From NCBI GenBank assembly GCA_013180625.2, contig SNVD02006269.1, forward strand, positions 124,001 through 188,000: a stretch of 64,000 bases of DNA. The letters are read 5' to 3'. Made by a program: the position numbers and the translations under genes. This document shows positions 1-12,215 of the stretch, piece by piece (the stretch's first letter is position 1; every line of letters begins with the position of its first letter). The stretch comes from Boswellia sacra. Lineage: Eukaryota; Streptophyta; Magnoliopsida; Sapindales; Burseraceae. The notes under the pieces were generated by a model, which worked only from the letters and a program-made list of their open reading frames with translations, was not told the origin of the DNA and ran no database searches.

Positions 1-1020
1 ATTGCATTAGTCATAGATACATAGTGGAATGATATAATGATTAATGTATTATCATGACCGTAAAATAATGTCTATGTTATTTAATATATATATTAAACAG
101 TTAGTAGTAAAATATTAGAAAACTAGCAAAAGGAAATGGAGAAATTAGCTAGTGAGATCAGTCCATATGAAGATTATTAAGTTAATTTTCTCATAAATTT
201 CCTTGTATATATTCAGCCGCTAGATTTTGTGAAATAATTTCTATATGAAATATTATTGAATTTGTATTTTTTGGACTTATACTTAATTATAGTTAAAACG
301 CAAACATCCTTAAGATACAAAATCAGATATTTTAGAACTTAATAATTCATAACTAACATAAACAAGATTTATATAAAATATTAATGATAATCAAGATTCT
401 TAAGGGTATATATATACTAATGTCTAAAAATTTTCTCTAGCCTAGTCGAGAATATTTTTCTAGATATGCTTTAGTGTTCGCTAATATCATTCATGGAGAT
501 GGGTAGTATTAGAATTATCAAAATTACGGGGATATCATGAGGGATTTTTCTAAACCACACAAGGGATATGTGAGAATTATCCTTACATTGAAAATGTCAT
601 ATTGCAAGAGGTTGGCAACAAACAATAGTTTTTTTATTTAAATTTGTTTATTATTTTATATTATAATTATTAAATATACTAATATTTTATTTTATTTTTC
701 TTTAATATACGATTATAAATATGTAAAGTTAAATTATTTTAACTATCACGATTAATATCATAAATATTTTTACACAATGATCTCTATTTTAATCTTCATA
801 TTCACAAATGGATTTTGAAAGTTAAATTTAATAAACACAAATGAATAACTTTAAATACCCAAAATTTTAAAAAATATTATATAGTTTTTACTAAAAGTGA
901 GTTCTAGAATTTTCTCGTTGTTTGTTACTCTCGTTGTAGTTAGCTTGTAATTCTAATATTATTTAATAGTAGTTATTTTTGTTTAATAGATTTGGGGTTC
1001 CTAAATATAAAATTTCAGTT
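1..1020. other. AT-rich intergenic DNA, no gene seen
   Basis: No open frame with protein-like composition and no terminal repeat of a known transposon class was seen in this kilobase. It is strongly AT-rich with many short T and A runs. The faint exon-like material of the next feature begins only after about 1400. Confidence 0.6.
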
Positions 1021-1426
1021 TGACTTCACAGAATAAACGGCTATGGAGTCTCTTCTGTATAAAGAGGGGTAGATGAAAGCTTTACAGAAGGTATAATTTT
1101 CTCTTGTTGATTTACGTTTAACAATTTGTACAATTAATTTAGTTGATATATTTGACCTGTTATTTGTTTTACTTGTTGGCTAATTTGATTATTTTGGACA
1201 TGGTAATTCAGCCTGGATTCATTGGAACAAGGTTACTGGCGCTTAAATTTTTGGAAATGTATGTTTTACTTTTTACATCAGACACAAATGATTCTGAAAA
1301 GTTTAGTACGGAAGGTATTGCTCTTTGACTTGCCAGGTCTATGTTTTCCTTAAGATTTTAGACAGTTTTCTTTGATCCTCCTTTATTTTGTTGTGGATTG
1401 ATGTCTCTGGGAAATGGGTTCTGTAG

Positions 1427-1617
1427 ATATCATTGTGGCTTTTAGCTACAACAGGAAGTAGGCGGGCTTTTAATATATCACAGCTGGTGGGTGGACACCC
1501 TTTTCTGGATCCAGTCAAACTTATGTCTGAAGCAAATAGGACAGTCGGCACCCTGTTGGATTTGTTGCAATCAGCTCGTAGTCTTCTTGGTCCAGTGACA
1601 ATTACTGTTGTCAATTG
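1427..1617 (+). pseudogene. Exon-like segment A of an unrecognised gene
   Basis: An open segment of about 63 codons starts after a possible acceptor (CTGTAG) at 1426 and ends at a good donor (TTG|GTGAGT) at 1617. An alternative acceptor (ATCACAG) lies near 1476. The peptide has balanced composition, with motifs such as GGHPFLDPVKLM and LLGPVTITVVN, unlike the low-complexity shadows around it. Spliced to the segment at 2608 it stays in frame through a split TGC codon (TG plus C). I do not recognise the family. Whether the gene is still functional cannot be judged because no complete coding path is visible; it may be the 3' part of a gene that starts before this window. Confidence 0.4.
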
Positions 1618-2607
1618 GTGAGTTTTCACTTAAATAGTCAAATTTTCCTCACAGATGATTTACAGATATATCTCAATTTTAACTTGTCTGTGTGATTTTC
1701 TCATTTTCCTTGTCTTGTGGATAACTTGTTTTTGCCCATGTACATGACCTTTTAAGGAAACATAAAGATGTCAGCTGTGACTCATGAGCAGGATCTGATA
1801 CTTGACCTAATTTGAAAATGTTAGAAGGAAAAAAGAAATGGAAAAAGATTTAAAAAAAAAAAGTGACTGTGAAGTGTGGAGATGATTTTTATGCTTTCTG
1901 TATATTTAACATCAGATCAAAACTTCTCTTATCTTCTGCTAAATGAGGAGGAAATAATATTGATCCACAATATTTGTAAATATATACTAATTCAGTATGT
2001 ATTTTTATTAAAAAAAATTAATTTTGTATATGATTTTTATTTTAGAATTCCAGTCAATGAGGCTCTATTTTAGAAATCAAATCAATAAGGCTGTTGAAAT
2101 ATTTTCTCTTTAAACCTCTGGGTCGGACGATTGTATAAATATTCTTTCTTATCAAAGTAGTTTCGCTACACTTATTTAGATTTTATGTTCCTGTTTCTAT
2201 TTTATTTGACATCATAGAATTACTGAATTTAATTTTCAGACTCCTGTTTCAGAAATTGGATAAATATGACTGAAATTTCAACTAATGCATTAACTCAGAA
2301 CATTAAAATTAATAGGTCTATGGCCGGTTTAGATTTGCCCTCTCAATAGTAGGCAGGAGATGATTGCTAAGAGAGATTGTTTAATTCTAGTTGTGTGAAA
2401 TACTAGTCCAGCTGCTTTTCGTGTGCTTTCTGCTGGTTGTATTATGTTACTTGCACTTGCTATAGTTGTTGTAAAATTGGATATCAAGAGCTTCATCCTT
2501 AATCATTACAGAATTAAAACTGCTCTGTTTCTTGAGGGCACATCTTTTAGCATGATTATGCATTTCATATGTAGTTATTGATGAACTTTATTTATTTTTT
2601 GCTTCAG

Positions 2608-2674
2608 CCTAGAGAAAGAAATCCTGGATCGGTATCTTGAAGTGGTCCTGAAGGGAAATAAAGATGGATTAAAG
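2608..2674 (+). pseudogene. Exon-like segment B of the same unrecognised gene
   Basis: A 67-nt segment is flanked by a strong acceptor (TTGCTTCAG) and a consensus donor (AAAG|GTGAGA). It completes the split codon left by the segment ending at 1617 and continues open with a charged, helix-like peptide (LEKEILDRYLEVVLKGNK). Matching phase and canonical splice sites on both sides are the evidence. No domain is recognised. Confidence 0.4.
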
Positions 2675-3723
2675 GTGAGATCTGAGTTCTGCATGTATAT
2701 AAGTTAGACACAGAAACAAATACCAAATCAATAGTTTTCTGTTAATGTAATTATAATGATAAAGTTTATTTCATATGAATAACTTTGAGTATTATGTGAA
2801 TCACTTAACTAAATAGACGGAATCTAAATGAAAAATAAGTTAAGAACCTAAATTTATTTTCCATCTGATTGTACAGAAAATTATGTTCAGTTGCTTGATG
2901 AAAAACCACAACCATAGTCGAGGTTTAAATGCATTGCAGTTATGATTAGCTGTCAAGTATCATAGTGTGGATAATGTTTTGATGTTTTGCCATCTAAATG
3001 CTTTCCTGGACTTAGTTTTACAATTTAACAGTTTAGCTAGGAATTTCTATCAGAGTTACAAAAGCATCATATAGCAAGGAATTTTTTTGGTCGTCATGAT
3101 TCGCTCAATACTTGATTCTCATTGAGCTATTTTCTTGGATAATGTAGAAAACTGGGAAAACATTCGAGGTATTGAAACAGTAGGCAAGAATCAATGTTAA
3201 TATATGTAGGTTTAATGTTATTGTAGACACTAAAAAAATTGGAAAACAATTGCTTCAAAATGGTGATCTTCGAAGGAGAGTAACAATTATACCTTTAAAT
3301 AAAATTCAATCCAATACTGTGGAAATTATTGTTGTTTCATTGTGTGGTGTTAAATGGATGAGTTGAACCATAATAGCTTTTGTGTTTAGATTTTGGATTA
3401 TCAGAATGGAATCAAAAAGTTCCATGGGCCTGAGGGCTTTGCATGGGCTACTTTTATGCACCCTAAAACATAAATGAATTTGTTGGATTATCAGACACAT
3501 TATGCGGGAAAACTATAGCTGCAAGAGTGCAGCTACTTGGTTGCTATATTTTGTATGAAGTTGCTGGTTTTGCACATATTTTTGTTGACTTGCATAAACT
3601 GCATAAACTGTATGAAGACATGCAGAAACTGCACTACTCTGTTAATGCAATATTTTTGTTGACTTGAACATGTGGCCCTATCTCTCCTATATAAAATAGT
3701 TTTATTGGTATGGGAAGATATAT

Positions 3724-3936
3724 GTTAAAATGTTGATTAATGATGTAGAGCCAGGGCCAAATACCGGAAAGACAGTGGCTATAATTCTCGGAGTAACTGC
3801 TAGAGTTGGGTTTGTAGTTATTTGCTTGTTGTTTGCCAGGAATCTGATGAAGAAACGGGATAGTATGCAACATTATGTAGAATTGATGAAGAAACAAGAT
3901 GCTTTTGTCTGCAAAAGCATTGATGCTGCGAAGGCG
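3724..3936 (+). pseudogene. Exon-like segment C with one predicted membrane helix
   Basis: This is an open segment of about 70 codons. Residues 14-35 or so form a hydrophobic stretch (TVAIILGVTARVGFVVICLL) followed by FARNLMKKRD, the pattern of a single membrane helix with a positively charged cytosolic flank. The rest (HYVELMKKQDAFVCKSIDAA) is amphipathic. A donor-like GCG|GTATGG occurs at 3936. It may belong to the same plus-strand gene as the segments at 1427 and 2608, but the joining intron boundaries are not clear. Family not recognised. Confidence 0.35.
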
Positions 3937-4204
3937 GTATGGCTATTTTGACAATGGTTTAGTTCTTGGTCTTTTATTGTTAAGTACGGACTTGTTTTGT
4001 TTGATAGAGTGTGAGGTAGATCCTCAAGTTAGTGCTATTTTTCTCTTTTTGTTCTAGTTAATGAGTTACACTGATAAATGCATTGCCACATATGTCATTT
4101 TATATACTTTGACTACAAATCCTAGTTGCTCTATTGAGTTTTATGTATTATTGCTTATTTGGTTTCTTGTATGCTTATTTATGAGTTTTATGTACTTTTT
4201 AAAA

Positions 4205-4955
4205 TAAAAATATATATAATACGTGTCAGGATCAGCAGATCCTGACACGTATTATATATTTCTACCAGTTACGTGTCGGCCAAAAACTGACACATATAGG
4301 ACACGCAAAAATGGAATATGTGTCACTTAGTAATGAGTTATATGTCGGTCAGAAACTGACACGTAATACATTTATTTCTAAAATAAGTGTCGGCCGAAAA
4401 TCGACACATAATAATATACAAAATTGTAGAATATGTGTCACTTAATTTATGAAATATATGTCGGTTAGAGAATGACACGTATTAAATATTTTAAAACCAT
4501 GTGTCGGCAAAAAAACGACACATACTGTTTACAAAATATGGAATATGTGTCACTTAGTATGAATTATATGTCGGTCGTCGAATGACACATATGTTTCTGG
4601 AGTTAATATGTGTCGGTCAGGGAATGACACGTCTGTGTCGTTTTTTGACCAACACAACATATGTGTCACTTATTGATAGACACATATTTAGTTAATTCAA
4701 AACTTTGTGTCGTTTTTTTACCGACACAACATATGTGTCACTTAATGACTGACACATATTTGATAAAATCCGTTACTATATGACACATATTTGTTGATAC
4801 ATGTCTGTTTTTGAACGACATGTATTCTTGTGTCGGTTTGACCAAGTGACACATATAGAATACGTGTCAGGGCCATATATGTCGCGCGAAAACCGACATG
4901 TATTTTGATATGTGTCAGTTTTCGATCGACACAAAAAACCATTTTTGTTGTAGTG
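4205..4955. mobile_element. CACTA (En/Spm-type) transposon remnant, right end intact
   Basis: The stretch ends at 4955 with TTTTTGTTGTAGTG, whose reverse complement CACTACAACAAAAA is the classic terminus of dicot CACTA elements. From 4209 to 4945 it is packed with more than twenty copies of TGTGTCGG/TGTGTCA-type words and their complements in both orientations, which is how CACTA subterminal transposase-binding repeats look. The bases after the end are TAC; no matching CACTA left terminus preceded by TAC is found, so the left end is lost or rearranged. There is no transposase coding sequence, so the element is non-autonomous. Confidence 0.75.
4209..4260. repeat. Near-perfect inverted repeat (hairpin) in the CACTA subterminal region
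   Basis: Two arms of about 23 bases around AATACGTGTCAGGATC are separated by only AGCA. The second arm reads GATCCTGACACGTATT and continues into mirrored TATATA tracts. It sits at the very left edge of the subterminal repeat array, where a CACTA terminus would be expected. Confidence 0.8.
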
Positions 4956-4963
4956 TACTCGAA

Positions 4964-5039
4964 TAATATAGAGGCAGACATGATAGCTGGAAATCAATTG
5001 CTCACTTGTATAGCTGAAACATAAGCTTTGCCCTCTGAG
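4964..5039 (+). pseudogene. Exon-like segment D of the unrecognised gene
   Basis: Directly downstream of the CACTA end, a short open peptide (IEADMIAGNQLLTCIAET, then a TAA stop and ALPSE) ends at a perfect donor, GAG|GTAAGT. The protein-like composition and the donor suggest an exon. If it continues segment C, the CACTA remnant sits in the intervening intron. The internal stop points to decay. No family recognised. Confidence 0.3.
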
Positions 5040-6042
5040 GTAAGTTGGATTATACCATCGAAGAAATTTTAAAGTGCTTGAGTATTAAGGTGTGGTTGCA
5101 GTCCCTTTCCCTCAAGAAGCAAGCATCTGCAAATAAATTAAATAAAAGCAAACAAATTAATATGGAGTCTTGTGTGTGCAACAAATGGACTCTATACCTT
5201 TTTCATCTTAAAAAAATAAATAAACTTAACAAATTAAAACAAACAAAATGATATTGTGTTGAAAATCTTGTGCTAATGGCTTATTTTAATTAAACTTCCC
5301 ATTTGGTTACGTTTTTAGAGTGCTTATGTTTTCAAACAAGAGTTTTGGCGATCATGTAAATTAGACTAGAAATTGGAGTGTTATTTCTGTTAGCAGATGA
5401 AATAAATCCCATATGGTTTGATAGTCTAATTTTCTCTTTTTTTTTTTTCTAAATTTACACAATTGTTGGATCATTGGTTCCAATCATTTGAACTTGTAAG
5501 ATTGAATATTTCATGATTAAAATTTTAATTTATTTGAATTTGGCATCATTAATTAAATAGAATTAAAATAAAATTCTAATTAATATCCTTTATATTATTT
5601 GAAGGAATCAAATATAAATTAATCATGTCAGTTTGACACTACATTGTTTCAAAAAAGAAGGGAAACAAATCCTAAGAAAATGAGATCTAAAAGAAAGAGA
5701 CATGTAAACATTGTTGATGTGAAGCAAATGAAAAATAATTAAATATTTCTTTACCTTGAGCCAGAGGAGTGCATGAAAACTCTACTTGATCCTTCGCAAT
5801 CTTGCATGTAGAGAAAATGAACCCCACACTCTCTCACACTTTTATCAACATTGTTAAAAATTATTAGATTGGATCAATTCTCTTCAATTCTTCATCTTCT
5901 TTATCACGTCCTTATATCCTCGATCTTGTGGGCCCAACACATCAACTTGCTCACCTATACTTTTTGTAAACCCCAGTAACACATGAGATAACTAGAGATA
6001 CAAGTATCGATCATAATGATTATGCAGGGGAGACACTTTCTA
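5040..6042. other. AT-rich non-coding stretch
   Basis: No gene is supported here. Around 5100 a weak acceptor precedes a low-complexity lysine/asparagine-rich peptide that I do not trust. On the minus strand 5760-5830 has a short open piece followed by a donor-like GGTAAAG that could be a last TNL exon, but it is too short to claim. Confidence 0.4.
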
Positions 6043-6299
6043 CTACTCTATCGTATCATCTTTGATTTCGACATACAAGTTACAGGCAAATATGGCAGAT
6101 AAACTAGGATAAAAATGAAGTTTTTCTACAACAACGCAAATATTGAGACTTATGAAGTTTTCAGTCTTCCAATCTGGTGGCTGAGTTAGAGATAAATAAG
6201 ATCTCTTATTTTTCATGTTAAACCATTTTGGAACTTCACCTCCAGGGTAATAGATACAATCACAAATTTCCAATTTCTTGGATCTGTATAAATTATCAC
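6043..6299 (-). pseudogene. TNL resistance gene, C-terminal post-LRR (C-JID) exon
   Basis: On the minus strand an acceptor (GTTACAG) at 6300 opens an exon whose peptide contains YYPGGEVPKWFNMKN, then SYLSLTQPPDW, then a hydrophobic strand (NICVVVEKL). This is the signature of the C-terminal jelly-roll/Ig-like (C-JID, post-LRR) domain of TIR-NBS-LRR receptors, where it helps recognise pathogen effectors. The typical domain is about twice this length, so only its first half is here. The LRR exon it should follow lies ten kilobases away at 16288-17150, separated by the copia element at 6403-16282. It is part of the same broken gene as the TIR/NB-ARC and LRR pieces. Confidence 0.75.
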
Positions 6300-6402
6300 C
6301 TGTAACATAATTTTAACATTAGATTTTCTAAAAATGTACATATAATAAAAAAATGTAACATTGTACATAAGAAAAGCGAGTTGCATTAGAGATATACCCT
6401 AC

Positions 6403-7263
6403 TGTTGGTGTCAATGTGCATATGCCTTACACATGATATTTTTGTCTAACTTGTCATAAAACAAGGATATTATAATTGTTTCTTATTTTATGTTTCTAGA
6501 AGTATATTTTAGGAAGTATTTGATTCATAATCAATTTCTTCTTAGAATAGGACATTATTTAATGTATCTGAGTTAAAATAGAAGAATATTTATTTGTGTC
6601 ATAATTCCTCTAAAAGTTATTTATATTACTTCTTATTATATTTGTCTTTATCCTAATAACAGTTTGATTAGAATTTTTATAGGAATCTAAGGAGATCTCG
6701 ATTAGACTTCCCACTATATATATATTGTTATGTTTATATAACATATAGTTAGTTGGTTGAGAGAGTCTATGTCACGGCATTCCAAGAATTAGGAGGAGAG
6801 CTTCAACGCAAATTGGAATGCTTCATTGATTTGATTTTATGAGTGTTTTATTCGTGTATGAAAGGTTGTAATCATGCATGAATCTTTGATTAGGTCTGTC
6901 TGAGTTAGCATACACTTGAAAGAACTTGCTAGTTAAGTGTTTATGTAATTCAGTGTCAGACTTCGTGATTATGATTTACTTAACAAAGTGTTGTTAAGTT
7001 ATCTACGACAAAGAGTGAGCAGTGTCACTAGATTTTTAGATTTTTACGAGATTTTGTTTTACAAAGATTAGATTAGTGTGTGAGAGTTAGTCAGCACTGT
7101 AAATGATCCTAAAGATTATACAAACAAGAACTTAGCGAATTGCAGCTCTTTAGCTATCCGTGGATGCAGGTTTTATAGCTGAACCATGTAAAATCCCCTT
7201 GTGTCAATTTACTTTACAATTTACTATTATTTTACTTATAACTGCATACTTTCAGAACTTACA
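6403..7263 (+). repeat. 5' LTR of copia copy 1
   Basis: The 861-bp repeat starts TGTTGGTGTC and ends AGAACTTACA. The TATA-like run ACTATATATATATATTG near 6713 is the probable promoter. It matches the 3' LTR at 15429-16282 throughout with scattered substitutions and small indels. The preceding host bases CCTAC form the target duplication. Confidence 0.9.
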
Positions 7264-7265
7264 AT

Positions 7266-7277
7266 TGGTATCAGAGT
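7266..7277 (+). other. Primer-binding site (initiator Met tRNA) of copy 1
   Basis: TGGTATCAGAGT lies two bases after the 5' LTR. TGGTATCAGAGC is the complement of the 3' end of plant initiator tRNA-Met, the usual primer of copia elements; the last base is changed from C to T here. Confidence 0.85.
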
Positions 7278-7326
7278 AGGTTCACTGATAGACAAGTGAA
7301 GAAAAAGATCACGTTATTTTGGAAGG

Positions 7327-10300
7327 ATGGAGTTTATTCAAAATGGAGGATCCGAAACACAACCACCTATTCTTGATGATGGAAATTATCCATATTAGAA
7401 GGTGAGAATGATGATGTATATCAAATCTCTTGATGATAGGGCATGGACCAGTGTACTTAAAGGATAGACACCACCAACAAAGTTGAATGCTTTTGGTGAT
7501 GTTGAACCCAAATCTGAGGAGGAATGGATTGATGAAGAATACAACATTCAAGTTGGAACTCAAAGGCTCTCAATGCAATTTTCGCCGCAGTGGACTTAAA
7601 TAATTTCGGACAGATTTCTAGGTGCAAAGTGGCTAAAAAAGCTTGGGACATACTTGAGGTAAAGCATAAAGGTACTACATCTGTTAAAAGATCTAAATTG
7701 ATGAGACTAAATTCTCAATTTAAAAATTTGATGATGCATACAGATGAGTCAATTTCTGAGTTTTACTCTAAGTTATGTCACATCACAAATTTTGCATACA
7801 TGCTTGACAAAACTTTCACTGACGCAGAAATTGTTAGCAAAATAATTAGATGTGTTCCAGATAAATTTCAATCTAAAATTTCAACCATTGAGGAAGTTAA
7901 AAACACTGATGAGATGAGGGTTGATGAATTAATTGGCATTCTCCAAAACTTTGAAATTAATCAGAGTACTAGGAAGCAAAAAGGAAAAAGCATTGCATTC
8001 AATGTTAAAACTGAAAAATCTGATGATGAAAGTAATGATGAGCATGATGAAACTGATTCTAAAGAGATTGCTTTTCTAATGAAAAATTATGTCAAGTTCA
8101 TGAAAGAGAACTTCAGGAAAAAGAATCAAGGAAAGCCTTCAAATTCAAATGAAGACAAGTTCAGAAAATTCAACAAGGAGAATGACAAGAAGAAATCAAA
8201 GTAGTCTGATAAGAAAGGACAGATTCAGTGTTATGAATGTTCAAGTTATGGGCATATTCAATCTGAATGGGCTAATCTCAAGAAGAAAAACAAAGGCTTG
8301 ACAGCTACCTGGATGATGAATCAGAATCTGATTCGGATGATAAAAAATGCATGAGTAATTTTGTTGCATTTACAACATCTGTAGTTGATAAAGGAAAAGT
8401 TGTTATGACTTATATAATAGAACACTGCTGAACCAATTTTGATCATTCAGATGAAGAAGATGGTCCAGAATACTATGAAGAGTTGTAAGAAATTTACAAT
8501 GCACTTTATAGTGAATGGTTGAGTCAGAAAGAAGAAATTAAAACCTTGAAGAAAGAGATTGAAGTGCTGAAATGTGAAAAATATTATGTTGAAAATAGTA
8601 TCACAAAAGTGGAGATTGTTTTGATAGACGAAACAACACATATTGAGAAAATCACAATAGAACTGATTGAGAGCAAAAGATTGTTGATCAACTCAGAATT
8701 GGGTCAGCTAAACTTGATTAGGTCTTGAGCCTTGGAAGAGACAACTCCAACAAACATGGATTAGGGTATACAGAAGGTAATATTGCATCCTCTTCAAGAA
8801 CAGTGTTTGTAAAGGCTATAACATCAGGTAAAAATTCTAAACCTAACTATAAAAGGTCAAGTCCTAGTTCAAAAAGCAATGAAGCATTTGTTTCTCCTTT
8901 GAGCTCTTTTAAATCCAGTCCTAAAAAGATAAGAAAATTCATTCTAACTTGTTATTTTTGTCGTAAAAATGGACATATTAGGCCTACATACTTTAAATTG
9001 TTGAATCTTTTACATAAAAGATCAAAATAGTTCAAACTGTTATCAAAGTCACAACTGCAGTGGGTTAAGAAAAAGAAGACAGTATGCAATATTGCTTTTA
9101 CTGCTCTTAAACAATCTTCTAACGATTTATGATATTTTGATAGTGGTTGTTCCAGGCATATGGCCGAAAATAAACAGTTTTTGAAAAATTTTAAAGCATG
9201 TAGGGAAGGAAATGTCACTTACGGAGTAGAGCAAAGAGTAAAATCATTGGCAAAGGCACTTTGAATGTCGAAGACCTACCCAAATTCTAAAATATCTCGC
9301 TGGTTGATGGTTTGAAAGCTAATCTAATTAGTATTAGTTAGATATGTGATGACAAGTATATTGTTAATTTCACACAAAATAAATGTATGGTCATAGACAA
9401 TTTTGGCAAATGCATTTTAGAAGGAAATAGATCTTCGAATAATTGCTATTTGGTAAACATTGAATTTCAAGCTAAGATTTCAGACTTAGAATTGTGGCAT
9501 CAAAAATTGGGACACTTAAATTACAAAGACTTGGTTAAATTAACTAAGTTAGGTGCCCTAAAAGGAGTTCCTAATCTTGATGACAAAGTTAATGAAATTT
9601 ATGGACCATGTCAAATGGGAAAACAAATAAGAAGTTCACACAAATCCATTCCACAACTTAGCACATCCAAAATACTTAATTTGCTTCACTTGGATCTTAT
9701 GGGTTCAATGCAAATTGAGAGCATTACAGGTAAGAGATACATATTTTCTTATGTGGATGATTTTTCTAGATATACTTGGTGGTTGATTTCATTAAAGAAA
9801 AATCTGACACTTATAAAGCTTTCAGGAATCCTTGTGTTAAGCTTGAAAATGAGCAAAATAGGAACATTGGCAGGATAGTGAGAATAAGAAGTGATCATGG
9901 CAAGGAGTATGAAAACTTTAGCTATGCTGAATTTTGCAAATATCATAGAATTCAACATGAATTTTCAGTTCCAAAAACTCTTGAAACAAAATGGCATTGT
10001 GGAAAGGAAGAATAGAACTCTTCAAGATATGGCTAAAGTGATGCTTAATAGTAAAAAATTGATCAAAAGGCTATGGGCTGAATTAATAAGCACTGCTTGA
10101 TATATTTCAAATAGAGCTTTTCTAAGACCTGGCACTAACCAGGCACCTTATGAAATTTTGAAAGGTAGAAAATCTAATTTGAAATATTTTCATGTTTTTG
10201 GATGCATGTGTTACATCTTAAATGACAGAAAGCTGTTAGGTAAATTAGATCCAAGAAGTGATGAAGGATTTTTTGTGGGATATGTTCAAAATAGCAAAGC

Positions 10301-12215
10301 TTTTAGAGTATATAATCTTCGAACTGAAGCAGTCATGGAATCTGCAAATGCAGTGTCTGATGATCTGTATGATTATGCAAAACACTCGCAAGAGGAAAGC
10401 ATAACCAGCTTTACAAAAGATACAAAAAAAATCAAATTCTTATAATAAAAATAATGGAGATGATTCTGTTATGAAAGAGGAAACAACTGTTGTTACATTA
10501 CACACAACAATGACAACTGACAACTGAAATTTGAACAAAAACTCATTATGAAATGAAGATGAAAGAAAAGATCCACCCACTTGGATTCAGAAGGTGCATC
10601 CAACCAGTTCTATCATTGTAACACTAGATAACATGATGAAAACTATGAGCAAGGTAAGGAATGAGGTAAGATTTGCATGTTATGTTTCATTAGTTGAACC
10701 AAAAAATGTGAAAAAAGCTTTAAAGAAGATGTTTGGATTCAGGTAATGCAAGATGAACTTAATCAGTTTAAAGGAAATCAAGTGTGGAAATTAGTTCTCA
10801 GGCTAGAAAATGCCAATGTCATTGGAACTAAATAGATATTCAAAAATAAAACTCATGAAAGTGGTCAAGTAGTAAGAAATAAAGCTAAGCTATTAGCACA
10901 AGGTTACACACAAGTAGAAGGCATAGACTTTGATGAAACCTTTACACCAGTAGCTAGACTTGAGCTAATCAGATTACTATTTGCAATTGCTTGTTTGCTT
11001 GATTTTAAGTTGTACCAAATGGATGTTAAAATAGCCTTTCTAAATGACTATCTCAATGAAGAAGTTTTTATTGAACAGCCTAAGGGTTTTGAAGACCTTG
11101 AACATCCTGATTTTATATACAGATTGCATAAAGCTTTGTATGCATTGAAACAAGCTCTTAGAGCTTGGTATCAAAAGGCTGACAAATTTTTTGATCGACA
11201 AAGGTTATAGAAGAGGCAGCAATGATAAAACTTTGTTTATCAAACATGCATCTAATTATTTTATTGTTGCTCAAATATATGTTGATGACATTGTTTTTGG
11301 ATCAACTAACAAAAGCAAAACTAATGAGTTTGTTAAGTTGATGCAGGAAGAGATTGAGATGAGCATGGTAGAGGAATTAAATTTCTTTCTTGGATTGTAG
11401 GTTAAGCAAATGAATGATGGGATATTCATATCTCAATCAAAATATGCTAAAAATCTTGTAAAGAAATTTGGGCTTGAGAATGCAAAACTAATGAAAACTC
11501 CTATCAATATTAACATGAAACTTTCAAAAGACAATGCTGGAAAAGCTGTTGATGCAAGTTTGTATACAAGCATCATTGGTAGTCTGGTATATCTCACAAC
11601 AAGTAGACTAGACTTGTGTTTTAGTGTAGGACTTTGTGCAAGATTTCAAGCAAATCTCAAAGAATCACATCTGGCAGCCGCTAAGAGAATCATCAGATAT
11701 GTACATGGAACCCATGATTATGATATATGGTTTTCTAAAGATACAAATGATTATCTTGCAGGGTTTAGTGATGCTAATTGGGCAAGAAATACAGATGACA
11801 AAAAAAGTACTTCAGGAGGATGTTTTTACCTTGGTACTAACTTCGTTTCTTGGCACAAAACTCTATTTCTTTGTCTACTACTGAAGCTGAATACATAGCA
11901 GTAGGAAGTTGTTGCACACAACTACTATGGATGAAGCAAATGTTGAGTGATTATGGTATTGAACAAAAACCTATAACCATGTTTTATGATAATACTAGTG
12001 CTATAAACATTTACAAAAATCCTGTCCAACATTTTAGAACAAAGCATATTGACATAAGATACCATTTTATAAGAGAACTTGTAGAGTCTAAGGTGATACA
12101 CATTGAACACATCTCCACTGATAAACAATTGGCTGACTTGTTCATTGAGGCATTGGATGCGACAAGATTTGAAAATCTAAGAAAGGCCTTAGGCATATGT
12201 CAGTTATTTGAATAA
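7327..12215 (+). pseudogene. gag-pol polyprotein of copia copy 1, degenerate
   Basis: The frame opens with MEFIQNGGS at 7327, matching the starts of the two other copies. Gag (DUF4219/UBN2-like) occupies 7327-8210. Zinc knuckle 1 (8229-8270) keeps C-C-H but its last Cys is Trp; knuckle 2 (about 8953-8997) has its last Cys changed to Tyr. The protease motif DSG is at 9139-9147, the GAG-pre-integrase block LWHQKLGHLNYKDL near 9494, the integrase core to about 10450 (its VERKNRTL catalytic Glu block retained), the RT YVDD motif at 11278-11289, and RNase H up to the TAA at 12213. Numerous stops, several at conserved Trp codons, and frameshifts split it into more than ten pieces. It cannot make a polyprotein. 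Confidence 0.9.

Noticed and set aside
1339..1629. Minus-strand 96-codon frame opposite exon-like segment A
   Set aside because: The plus-strand reading has matching splice sites and phase with a downstream exon; the minus frame has neither.
3601..3640. GCACTACTCTG as the missing left end of the CACTA element
   Set aside because: The preceding bases (CTG) do not match the TAC after the right end, and no subterminal repeats occur between 3640 and 4205.
4742..4997. Overlapping minus-strand open frames of 73-79 codons
   Set aside because: They lie inside the CACTA subterminal repeats and merely translate the TGTGTCGG words.
9749..9958. Minus-strand frames inside the copia pol regions (also 23203-23475, 55155-55499, 56806-57132)
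   Set aside because: They are shadows of integrase and RT coding on the plus strand, recurring because the copies are homologous.
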